From positions 1 to 62,240 of the forward strand of contig NZ_LAPT01000074.1 in the NCBI RefSeq assembly GCF_003194385.1: a stretch of DNA of 62,240 nt, given 5' to 3'. Below, piece after piece: positions 24,527 to 32,434 of the stretch. Positions within the stretch are counted from its first letter, which is position 1, and the number at the start of each line of letters is the position of its first letter. Below the pieces are notes generated by a model. The model was not told where the DNA came from. It did not search any database and saw only the letters and a list, made by a program, of their open reading frames with translations. This stretch comes from Pokkaliibacter plantistimulans. GTDB lineage: Bacteria > Pseudomonadota > Gammaproteobacteria > Pseudomonadales > Balneatricaceae. A program made the translations under genes and the position numbers.

Positions 24527-27193
24527 ATGAGTTACAGGGAAAGAAGCCGCTCACGGTTTGCTGGCTGGTGGGCACTGTTATGTATCGTGATGCTGTCCGT
24601 GCAGGTTCAGGCGGCGAACCGTGATCAGGTTCAGATTGAGCCTGTAGAAAGCTGGGTCAACGCCATTCCTTTCCAGACTCCCGCCAGTGTCCCCCACGAA
24701 CAGCTGCAGGATGGGGAGTATACGTTGCTGCAGGATCTGCAGACCCGCGCCACTGCAGGTATCACCACTACCTATTACCACTATGCCACGCTGATCGATA
24801 ACCCCAGTGGCCTGCAGCAGAACTCCAGTATCACTCTCGGCTTTTACCCCCGTTCCCAGTCTCTGACCCTGCACTATGTGCGCATTATTCGTGATGGCCA
24901 GCAGCTGGACCGCACACCGCAGCAGCCTGTGGCCTTGCTGAATCAGGATGAGGAGCTGGCCGATACGGTCTACGGTGGCAAGCTCACCACTAACATCCTG
25001 CTGGATGATTTACGCGTGGGGGACGTCATCGAGTACGCCTTTACCCGCACCAGTGACAACCAGCCCTACCCCGAGCAGGGCTGGATGCGCATTCGAACGC
25101 AATATACCGTGCCGGTTCAGCAGAAACAGTATCGCCTGTTGTGGTTGCGCCCGGAGGTGCTGCAATGGGATGTCACGGGGCCGGCAGTTCAGGTTACGAC
25201 GGCAACGGTGCCGGGCGGTAAGGAATATAGCCTGCAGCTGCAGCATCCTGAGCCGGTCAGATCGGAGAAGGGCACGCCTGACTGGTATTCCCGTTTTGGC
25301 GCGGTCACCTTTGTTCCTCAATACAGCTGGCAACAGGTGGTACAGCAAGTATTGCCCTCTTTTGCTGCGGCCATGCAGGAGGACAGCGCACTACAACCGC
25401 TGGCAGCCACTATTCGGCAGCAACACCGCTCGGTGGCGGAGCTGTGTGCGGCGGCATTGAGCTATGTGCAGAGTCAGCTGCGTTATGTTGAGCTGGATAT
25501 GGACGCGAAGGATTTACCCCCTTCAGCCGTCAAGACCATCCTTCAGCGTGGTTATGCCGACAGTGTTGATAAGGCTGTCGTACTGACAGCATTACTGCGG
25601 CAGCTGGGCATTGACGCGGCACCGGCTCTGGTCAGTGGCTGGAAAATGCAGCTTCTGCCCGAGCTGATGCCGAGTGTCTGGTGGCTGGATCATGCTCTGG
25701 TGCAGGTGCAGCTGGCCGGGAAGCAGTACTGGCTGGATCCGTCGCTGAGTTATCAGCAAGGGGCACTGGACGACATTTTTCAGCCTGACTACGGCTATGC
25801 GCTGGTGCTGTCAGAAGCCACTACCGCGCCCAGCGCCATGCAGGTGGGTAGCAATCACCATTCCCGATATACAGAGCATTTCGATCTGAGTAAGGGCCCT
25901 AAGGCGGCGGCTGACTATACCAGTGAGACGCTGCTACAGGGCTTCGATGCCGAGCAGATGCGCGGGATGCTGGCGCGGCAGAGTGTGGCGGACAAGCGCA
26001 CTGACTATCTCAATTTCTATCAGGACTACTACCCGGGTATTGAGGTGGTCCAGCCTGCCAGTTTTACCAATGTTGAGGGTAAGAATCAGTTTCGCATTAA
26101 GGAGCACTACGTCATTCCAGAAATCTGGCAGAAGACAGACAAGGGCCACGAAGTGTTTTTCTATGCTTTCAACCTGGAGCCCATGGTCAAGAAAATTAAG
26201 GATACGGCACGCACCTCACCGCTGGCCTTGCCCTTTCCCCTGAACATAGACGAGACCATTGAGGTCAAACTGGACGGTGGCTGGTCACTGGATGATGGCT
26301 ACTTCGAGGAAGACAATCCGTTTTTCTATTTCAGTCGCAAATCGAGCTTTTCGAAGCGGCAGCAAACCCTGACGCTGCAGTTCACCTACCGAGCCAAGGT
26401 GAGCTGGCTCGCCGCGCAGGATGTCTCGGCCTATGTCAAGGCGCGCGCACGGATGGCAGAGAAAGCAGAATATGGCCTATGGATTGAAGACAACGATGCC
26501 GCTGAGTCTGCCCCAGCTTCGACAGCGAATGATAAAAAAAATGCTGATACCCCTGAGTCTTTGGGGATGCAGCTCTTCGGGTGCCTGATTCTGCTGCATG
26601 CCATGGCACTGCTGTACGGGCTGGTGCAAAGCTATTTTGAGGGCAGGGAAGCACCCGCCCGACAGGCACAGTTTTACCCTGTGGCGGTATGGAAACTGGT
26701 GCTGCTGACGGGCCTGACCTGGACGTTCTACCTCTGGTACTGGCACTACCAGAACTGGCGCTATGTGCGGGAACAGTTGAAAGTGAAAGTCCTGCCCGGA
26801 GCACGAGCGCTGTTCAGCCCCCTGTTTTTCTTTTCCCTGGGGCTGCAGGTGCGCAAGGTACTGGCTGCATCACCTGAGGCCGGGTCATCGTTGTCTGTCA
26901 CTGCGGTGGTACTGGGGGTCGTGGTTTATCTGTTATTGACGCTGGCGCAGTGTATGTCGCCGGAGTCTTTCTATCTGGTGATCCTGTTCAATTTCTGTAG
27001 CGGCTTGGCGCATGCGTCTGTGGCACGCGCTATCAAGCGCCTGAACAGTGCAGCATCGACTGCCCGCAACTCTGTCTGGCGCTTGCGCCACTCATTGATC
27101 CTGCTGACCTACCTGTTGCTGATGGCATTTCTGCTGGCCAATCAGCTTGGCTGGTTACCCGACCCGCTGTTGATCCCGATTTTCAGACACTGA
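24527..27193 (+). CDS. DUF3857/transglutaminase-like membrane protein with Cys-to-Ser change
   Basis: 888 residues from ATG 24527 (AGGG 6 nt upstream). Order: a signal sequence or anchor (11-29), a DUF3857 beta domain (about 45-270), a transglutaminase-like core (about 285-410), a beta domain, then about six hydrophobic segments (670-880) with FYPVAVWKLVLLTGLTWTFY. The next gene encodes a paralogue whose core motif is RYGDCKDK. Here it reads GYADSVDK, so Ser346 stands where the catalytic Cys should be, while the His (389, LDHALV) and Asp (404, WLDPS) remain. It is probably inactive as a protease or transglutaminase and may be a scaffold or substrate-binding partner. The paralogue lacks the C-terminal membrane region. 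Confidence 0.82.
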   Translation: MSYRERSRSRFAGWWALLCIVMLSVQVQAANRDQVQIEPVESWVNAIPFQTPASVPHEQLQDGEYTLLQDLQTRATAGITTTYYHYATLIDNPSGLQQNSSITLGFYPRSQSLTLHYVRIIRDGQQLDRTPQQPVALLNQDEELADTVYGGKLTTNILLDDLRVGDVIEYAFTRTSDNQPYPEQGWMRIRTQYTVPVQQKQYRLLWLRPEVLQWDVTGPAVQVTTATVPGGKEYSLQLQHPEPVRSEKGTPDWYSRFGAVTFVPQYSWQQVVQQVLPSFAAAMQEDSALQPLAATIRQQHRSVAELCAAALSYVQSQLRYVELDMDAKDLPPSAVKTILQRGYADSVDKAVVLTALLRQLGIDAAPALVSGWKMQLLPELMPSVWWLDHALVQVQLAGKQYWLDPSLSYQQGALDDIFQPDYGYALVLSEATTAPSAMQVGSNHHSRYTEHFDLSKGPKAAADYTSETLLQGFDAEQMRGMLARQSVADKRTDYLNFYQDYYPGIEVVQPASFTNVEGKNQFRIKEHYVIPEIWQKTDKGHEVFFYAFNLEPMVKKIKDTARTSPLALPFPLNIDETIEVKLDGGWSLDDGYFEEDNPFFYFSRKSSFSKRQQTLTLQFTYRAKVSWLAAQDVSAYVKARARMAEKAEYGLWIEDNDAAESAPASTANDKKNADTPESLGMQLFGCLILLHAMALLYGLVQSYFEGREAPARQAQFYPVAVWKLVLLTGLTWTFYLWYWHYQNWRYVREQLKVKVLPGARALFSPLFFFSLGLQVRKVLAASPEAGSSLSVTAVVLGVVVYLLLTLAQCMSPESFYLVILFNFCSGLAHASVARAIKRLNSAASTARNSVWRLRHSLILLTYLLLMAFLLANQLGWLPDPLLIPIFRH

Positions 27194-27295
27194 AGCTAGC
27201 TGCTGGTCAGTCAACGGCCAGCGCGCAGCCGATCATGAACACGTTCGTATCAAGTACACAGGTGTGCAGTACCTGTAGAGGGAAGATGTATCAAG

Positions 27296-29311
27296 ATGAT
27301 GAAAGTGACATTACCTGTTTTCCGTCTGGCCTTACTGACCGCAGCGGTGATGGTGGCCACAGGTGCTCAGGCAGCCAAAACCGTAGGAGTTAACTCGACG
27401 ACAGCCAGCTGGATCATGCCCGAAGCGGTATCGACGTCAGCCCGGATTCCTCAGGAAGAGGTGCGCAATGGTGAGTACTACCTGCTGTCAGACCAGCAGG
27501 TCAGAGTCGATGCAAAAGGTGATGTGGCTCGCTACAGCCACTTTGCCGTCAAGGTTGTCAATCAGCAGGGGCTGGCGGACGCATCAAAAATCAATGTCGC
27601 CTTCGATCCTAGCTATGAGTCACTGACCTTCCATCAGGTGAAAATCATTCGCGACGGCAAGGTGATCAACAAGCTCAAGGGCAGCGATATTCCTGTTATC
27701 AGCAGCGAGCCAGACATCAGAGACTCGATCTACGAAGGTCAGCTAACCACTAATCTGCTGCTCGATGATGTACGGGTCGGCGATATCGTTGAATACAGTC
27801 TGACGCGTAATGGGCAGAACCCGGTTTACGCCGGGCGCTTTGGCTATTTCCTGGATACGCAGTGGTCCATTCCGCTACATGGACAACATTTCCGTCTGCT
27901 TTGGGAGAAGAATACCCCACTGAATCTGCGCCAGTTCAATCGCAATGTGCAGGTATCGACCATCCCTTACGCTGGCGGAGTGAAGTATGTCATCGACAAC
28001 CCGTCGCCTCCCACGCTGTACACCAACAGCGAAGCACCAGACTGGTTTAATCCTTACGGTTACGTGCAGTTCTCCGAATTCGGTAACTGGCAGGGGGTGG
28101 TGAGCTGGGCCATTCCACTCTATCGGGATGCCATTCGTACCGATGCCGCCATTCAGAGCATTGCGCAGCAGATTCGCTCCGCCTATCCCTCCAGTCAGGA
28201 TCAGCAGATCGTCGCTGCTCTGGAGTATGTGCAGAGCAAGATTCGCTATGTGGGCATCGAGATCGGTGAAAACTCCCATCGCCCCAGCCCTGCTAGCGAG
28301 ACCCTGGCCAGGCGTTACGGGGACTGTAAGGATAAGGTCATCCTGATGATCAGTATTCTCAGGGCTCTGGGGGTGGAGGCGCAGCCCGCGCTGGTCAGTA
28401 CCGACAAGGAAGATGCCATTGCCAGCTATCTGCCCACCATCAACGCCTTCAACCACGTTATTGTCCACCTGAACCGTCAGGGTAAGTCGGTGTGGCTGGA
28501 TCCGACCCGGGACTCGCAACACGGGCAGTTACAGGATATTTATCAGCCAGATTATGGCTATGCACTGGTGATTGATGCCAATACCACTGCGCTGACAGCC
28601 ATGACTCAGGCCACCACCCAGCACGCAACGGTGATCAACGATACCTTTGATGTAAGCAAGGGGGCGCAGGGTGAAGGGCGTTTCACAACCGACAGGACAA
28701 TGAACGGACTGGATGCCGAGCTGGTGCGTGACCGGCTGGCCAAAGGCGCGCAGGATTTGCGTGGGCGCTACCTCACCGCATTTCAGTGGTATTACCCCAA
28801 ACTGGATGCCTTACAGCCGATGGCGTTCAACGATAACACCGCGAGTGGCCAGCTGAGAGCGAAAGGGGATTATCGCGTTCCTGAAATCTGGACTGAGAAC
28901 GATAACGACCTGCAGTATCAGACCGCGTTCTATCCCACCGAGATTTACCGATATCTGGATAAGCCGGATCAGCTGAAGCGTATCGCACCTTTTACCCTCA
29001 GTTTCCCGGTCAATATTCAGCAGAATATTGCGGTGACGCTGGAGGATAAAAAGTGGAAGTTCAAGAAAGAGAATTTTGTCGAGGATAACGACTATTTCCA
29101 TTATGAACGTCAGGTCAGATATGACTCCGGCAAGGATTTGCTGACCCTGAATTATCAATTCCAGATCAAGAAAAAATACGTACCTGCAGATGATATTGAT
29201 AGCTATATGAAGGCACGCAAGCGCGTGATCGATCACGGAGAAATGTGGGTAGTAGAACCCTATCCCATGGTTTTGCGTACATTACGCTCAGGTAAAAATA
29301 CCAGCAGCTAA
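27296..29311 (+). CDS. DUF3857/transglutaminase-like protein with intact triad
   Basis: 671 residues. A signal peptide ends near VMVATGAQA (about residue 27), followed by DUF3857 (about 40-265), a transglutaminase-like core (about 280-410) and a C-terminal beta domain. The triad is visible: C344 in RYGDCKDK, H387 in FNHVIV and D402 in VWLDPTRD. It should act in the periplasm on peptide or amide bonds; members of this fold include cysteine peptidases and amine transferases. It shares many blocks with the preceding protein (TTNxLLDDxRVGDxxEY, QPDYGYALV, DAExxRxxLA), so the pair arose by tandem duplication. ATG 27299 is an alternative start. Confidence 0.85.
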   Translation: MMKVTLPVFRLALLTAAVMVATGAQAAKTVGVNSTTASWIMPEAVSTSARIPQEEVRNGEYYLLSDQQVRVDAKGDVARYSHFAVKVVNQQGLADASKINVAFDPSYESLTFHQVKIIRDGKVINKLKGSDIPVISSEPDIRDSIYEGQLTTNLLLDDVRVGDIVEYSLTRNGQNPVYAGRFGYFLDTQWSIPLHGQHFRLLWEKNTPLNLRQFNRNVQVSTIPYAGGVKYVIDNPSPPTLYTNSEAPDWFNPYGYVQFSEFGNWQGVVSWAIPLYRDAIRTDAAIQSIAQQIRSAYPSSQDQQIVAALEYVQSKIRYVGIEIGENSHRPSPASETLARRYGDCKDKVILMISILRALGVEAQPALVSTDKEDAIASYLPTINAFNHVIVHLNRQGKSVWLDPTRDSQHGQLQDIYQPDYGYALVIDANTTALTAMTQATTQHATVINDTFDVSKGAQGEGRFTTDRTMNGLDAELVRDRLAKGAQDLRGRYLTAFQWYYPKLDALQPMAFNDNTASGQLRAKGDYRVPEIWTENDNDLQYQTAFYPTEIYRYLDKPDQLKRIAPFTLSFPVNIQQNIAVTLEDKKWKFKKENFVEDNDYFHYERQVRYDSGKDLLTLNYQFQIKKKYVPADDIDSYMKARKRVIDHGEMWVVEPYPMVLRTLRSGKNTSS

Positions 29312-29339
29312 ACACCAGCAGCGAAACAGGAATGGCACC

Positions 29340-29855
29340 ATGTTCTATTGGAATATCAATAAACTGAAATTGCAGCTGATTAATGAAGGCCTGAGTCAGC
29401 GTGCCCTTTTTGTCTATATCTTTATCTTTGTCATGTTGAGTGAGTTAGTGACCTTGCTGCTGCCCTTTGGCAAACAGCATGAGCCTGACACTCTTAATAT
29501 TCTGGCAGCCGTTGCCGACTTTGTTATATGCATGCTCGGTCTGTTTGGCTGCTACAGGGCTAACGGTGGCAAAGCAGGTCAGCAGTTTGCAGAGCGCTTC
29601 TTCAGTATAGGAATAGTGCTGATGGCTCGCTTTGTTGTATTGCTTATTCCCGCCTATGTCGTGGTTTTTGCTCTTGCCGTGGTGGGGCAGGCTACTGCGG
29701 TAGAAGGTATAGCCGCCATGATGACGATCGCAGTCCAAGTAGTCTCTCTGTTGTGGTTTGCTGCCTATTTCTGGCGTTCAGCGGTACATATCGGCGATGT
29801 AGCCAAAGCGCGATCTGATGTTTCGCAAATCGGCGATGTGACCGTATCCGCCTAA
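29340..29855 (+). CDS. Small integral membrane protein, unknown function
   Basis: 171 residues, not recognised. Four hydrophobic segments are visible: about 23-42, 54-72, 87-115 and 125-146. Polar ends face both sides (YWNINKLKLQLINEGLSQRAL at the start, VAKARSDVSQIGDV near the end). It starts 28 nt after the active DUF3857 gene and precedes a terminator, so it is the last gene of that transcription unit and may be its membrane partner. Confidence 0.7.
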   Translation: MFYWNINKLKLQLINEGLSQRALFVYIFIFVMLSELVTLLLPFGKQHEPDTLNILAAVADFVICMLGLFGCYRANGGKAGQQFAERFFSIGIVLMARFVVLLIPAYVVVFALAVVGQATAVEGIAAMMTIAVQVVSLLWFAAYFWRSAVHIGDVAKARSDVSQIGDVTVSA

Positions 29856-29876
29856 TAAGAACGTTAATGTTCTAAC

Positions 29877-29908
29877 TCGCCCTGCCATAAAACGCAGGGC
29901 GATTTTTT
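29877..29908 (+). terminator. Terminator after the DUF3857 unit
   Basis: TCGCCCTGC/GCAGGGCGA stem with an 8-nt loop and six Ts. It separates the DUF3857 genes from the DUF350-YgiB-YgiC unit. Confidence 0.88.
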
Positions 29909-30027
29909 AAGTGCCTGTTTGCTACCTGTCAGTTATCACCAGGGATAATACCTTGTCTGAATAGGATTCAGAGGATGGGCGGCAGGTTCTCAAACCGTTT
30001 TTGAAACAATAAAGGATGACATTTCAT

Positions 30028-30456
30028 ATGCTGGACGCATTGCAGTTTTCCCTCAATAAAATTGCCCTGCTGGGCTTTATTATCTATATGGGCACTGCAG
30101 CACTGCTGTTTTCCCTGTATCAGTTTATCTATACCCGCCTGACACCCCACAAAGAGTTTCGTCTGATTCGGGAGAACAACGTAGCCGCCGCTGTGGGGCT
30201 GGGAGGCGCTCTGGTGGGTTACGCCATTCCGGCTGGCAATATCATCAGTTACTCGGCCAATCTGCTCGACTTTGTCGTCTGGGCCCTGATCGCTGCGGTA
30301 GTTCAGCTGCTGGCTTTCTTCATCACTCATCAGGTGATCAGGGATTTACCCGGACGGATTCAGCGTGGCGAGATGACCGCTGCCATTTACACTGCGGCAG
30401 TAGCTATCAGCGTCGGCTTGCTCAATGCCGCCTGCATGACGCCTTCCAACGGCTGA
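30028..30456 (+). CDS. DUF350 membrane protein (YjfL-like)
   Basis: 142 residues with four membrane helices in the DUF350 pattern: an N-terminal helix IALLGFIIYMGTAALLFSLY, then TPHKEFRLIRENNVAAAVGLGGALVGYAIP and a final ISVGLLNAACM. DUF350 proteins (E. coli YjfL) recur beside DUF1190 lipoproteins and glutathionylspermidine-synthase-like ligases, and the same order is found here. Its molecular role is unknown; a membrane platform for the ligase is a guess. ATG 30016 is in frame, but AAGGATGA sits correctly for ATG 30028. Confidence 0.85.
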   Translation: MLDALQFSLNKIALLGFIIYMGTAALLFSLYQFIYTRLTPHKEFRLIRENNVAAAVGLGGALVGYAIPAGNIISYSANLLDFVVWALIAAVVQLLAFFITHQVIRDLPGRIQRGEMTAAIYTAAVAISVGLLNAACMTPSNG

Positions 30457-30477
30457 TGATCAGGAGGAGCAGGAACG

Positions 30478-31176
30478 ATGAAACGCAGTCAATCCGTGCA
30501 GTTATCGCTGCTGGCTACCGTCTCTGCCGCGCTGGCGGGCTGTGGAGAGGACTATCAGCAAATCAGCCTCGACAAAACCTTTCATGATGCCAAGGAGTGC
30601 GTGGCTGCACGCTTTCCCAAAGACATGTGCAGTCACGCTCATACCACGGCTTACCAGCGCCATGGCCAGATCAAACCGCGCTATGTGGAGCAGAGCGCCT
30701 GCGAGGCTGCCTTTGTTGCTGGCGCCTGCGAGCAGAACAGTGATCAGTATTACTCCCCGCGCTTCTATGGCTTTCGCCTGCTGGCACTGGATGAAGTCAC
30801 TGACAGGGAGTATCGCGGCATGGTCAACGTAGCCAGCGCCGAGTTGCCATTAACGGAAATTATCGAAGGTGTGGTGATTGGCCATATGGACAATCAGCAG
30901 TATGTGCCACGGTATCAGGTTGCGCCGGTCTACCCCGTGCTGGATCGTCAGGGGCAACAGCAGGAACGCACCCTGAGTGATCGCAATGCGTCCGGCGACA
31001 CCTTCGCCACGGCCGCCATGCCACCGGATGTTCAGGACTGGGTCAGTTACGCCGAACAACAGACAGAGCGTGGTGGATTCGGTGGGGGAGGTGGCAGTGC
31101 CGCCAGATCCTATCATTCGTCCGATTATCGTTCCTCCACCCGGCGCAGCGGATTTCGCTGGAGCTTCGGAGGATAG
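30478..31176 (+). CDS. DUF1190 lipoprotein (YgiB/YjfM-like)
   Basis: 232 residues. The lipoprotein signal ends at ALAGC (lipid-carrying Cys about residue 22). The DUF1190 core has paired cysteines (KECVAARFPKDMCS, QSACEAAFVAGACEQ), a YYSPRFYGF block and a Gly/Ser/Arg-rich tail (GGFGGGGGSAARSYHSS.. ending RWSFGG) typical of YgiB. AGGAGGAGCAGGA precedes the ATG. It starts 21 nt after DUF350 and its stop is 2 nt before the ligase gene. In E. coli, ygiB-ygiC and yjfM-yjfC show the same pairing, so the lipoprotein is probably a partner or substrate of the ligase. Confidence 0.87.
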   Translation: MKRSQSVQLSLLATVSAALAGCGEDYQQISLDKTFHDAKECVAARFPKDMCSHAHTTAYQRHGQIKPRYVEQSACEAAFVAGACEQNSDQYYSPRFYGFRLLALDEVTDREYRGMVNVASAELPLTEIIEGVVIGHMDNQQYVPRYQVAPVYPVLDRQGQQQERTLSDRNASGDTFATAAMPPDVQDWVSYAEQQTERGGFGGGGGSAARSYHSSDYRSSTRRSGFRWSFGG

Positions 31177-31178
31177 GA

Positions 31179-32333
31179 ATGCGACGAGTTCTTATTACCG
31201 AGCGCCCGGACTGGCGAACGACGGCAGAAGCGCTGGGCTTCTGTTTTCACACCATTGAGGGTGAGCCTTACTGGGATGAGCGTGCTTACTATGCGTTCAC
31301 CCTGCAGCAGATTGAGGATGAGCTGGAGCAGCCGACCAATGAGCTGCACGCCATGTGCATGGATATGCTGGTACGGGTCATCAACAGTGAGCAGCTGCTG
31401 TCGCGGCTGGGTATCCCCGACACGTTTTATGACCTGATTGTTGACTCCTGGTGTGCTGGGCACCGGCACCTCTATGGTCGCATGGACCTGAGCTACAGCG
31501 GTCTTGAGCCCGCCAAGCTGCTGGAGCTGAATTACGATACCCCCACCAGCATTTATGAGAGTGCCGCCTTTCAGTGGGGCTGGCTGGAGGAGTGTATGGC
31601 ACTGGGCTGGCTGCCTGCATGGGCTGATCAGTTCAACAACATTGAAGATCGACTGCGCGATCTGTTCGCCAGCTTGCAGATTCAGGCACCGTTCTACTTC
31701 GCATCGCTGCAGGGTATGGAAGAAGACAAGGCGACCACCGATTATCTGGCGGGTATTGCCGCGCAGGTGGGCATCGACAGTCGCTATATTGCACTGGAGG
31801 ACATCGGGCTGCGTGGTGGTCGTTTTGTCGATCTGCAACAACGGCCTGTCACCCAGCTGTTCAAGCTGCATCCCTGGGAGTTCATCTTCGAGGAGCCTTT
31901 CGGCCATGCCATCGCCGCCAGTGGCACACGTTTTTATGAACCGGCCTGGAAGGCCATCCTGTCCAATAAAGGCATACTGCCGCTGCTGTGGGAGCAGTAT
32001 CCTCGTCACCCCAATCTGCTTGAGTGCTATCTGGACAGTGAACCTGCCCGGGCGGTGCCAAAGGGCTGGGTACGCAAGCCGTTCTTCTCCCGTGAGGGAG
32101 CGAACGTCAGCCTGTGTACCGAAAAGGGGACTGCACTGGCACAACCGGGCCCCTATGGGTACGGGCCTCATGTGCTGCAGAAACTGGCGCCACTGCCCTG
32201 TTTTGACGGCAATTACACCCTGATAGGTTCATGGGTGATTGGCGACAAGGCAGCAGGTATCGGCATTCGTGAAGACGACAGCCTGATCACCAAAGACAGC
32301 AGCCGTTTTGTGCCTCATATCATTCTGGACTGA
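31179..32333 (+). CDS. ygiC: ATP-grasp amidoligase, glutathionylspermidine-synthase-like (YgiC/YjfC)
   Basis: 384 residues, matching E. coli YgiC in length and sequence style: an N-terminal region (YWDERAYYAFTLQQIE), SGLEPAKLLELNYDTPTS and an ATP-grasp core with FKLHPWEFIFEE, GWVRKPFFSREGANV (nucleotide lysine) and a final GIREDDSLITKDSSRFVPH. The fold joins a carboxylate to an amine at the cost of ATP. Unlike E. coli Gss it lacks the amidase half, so it can only ligate. Substrates are not known: glutathione plus polyamine, or a peptide or protein tail, are options. GGAGG precedes the ATG, and the gene ends in a double hairpin. Confidence 0.88.
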   Translation: MRRVLITERPDWRTTAEALGFCFHTIEGEPYWDERAYYAFTLQQIEDELEQPTNELHAMCMDMLVRVINSEQLLSRLGIPDTFYDLIVDSWCAGHRHLYGRMDLSYSGLEPAKLLELNYDTPTSIYESAAFQWGWLEECMALGWLPAWADQFNNIEDRLRDLFASLQIQAPFYFASLQGMEEDKATTDYLAGIAAQVGIDSRYIALEDIGLRGGRFVDLQQRPVTQLFKLHPWEFIFEEPFGHAIAASGTRFYEPAWKAILSNKGILPLLWEQYPRHPNLLECYLDSEPARAVPKGWVRKPFFSREGANVSLCTEKGTALAQPGPYGYGPHVLQKLAPLPCFDGNYTLIGSWVIGDKAAGIGIREDDSLITKDSSRFVPHIILD

Positions 32334-32348
32334 AGCCATATTTCTCCT

Positions 32349-32369
32349 GCCAGCCCTATGATGGCTGGC
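32349..32369 (+). terminator. Hairpin after the ygiC-like gene
   Basis: GCCAGCC-N7-GGCTGGC, 16 bp after the stop, without a T-tract. It works, if at all, with the larger hairpin at 32381-32424. Confidence 0.45.
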
Positions 32370-32380
32370 TCACTGTCAGG

Positions 32381-32424
32381 ACGTGTTTACGATTTGCCGA
32401 CCATCGGCCAGATCGTAAACACGT
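32381..32424. terminator. Long hairpin between convergent ygiC-like and sbcC genes
   Basis: Perfect 13-bp stem (32381-32393 with 32412-32424) topped by an inner GCCGA-CCA-TCGGC hairpin. It lies between convergent genes and is symmetric enough to serve both strands. T-tracts are weak. Confidence 0.6.
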
Positions 32425-32434
32425 GTTGTAGCGT

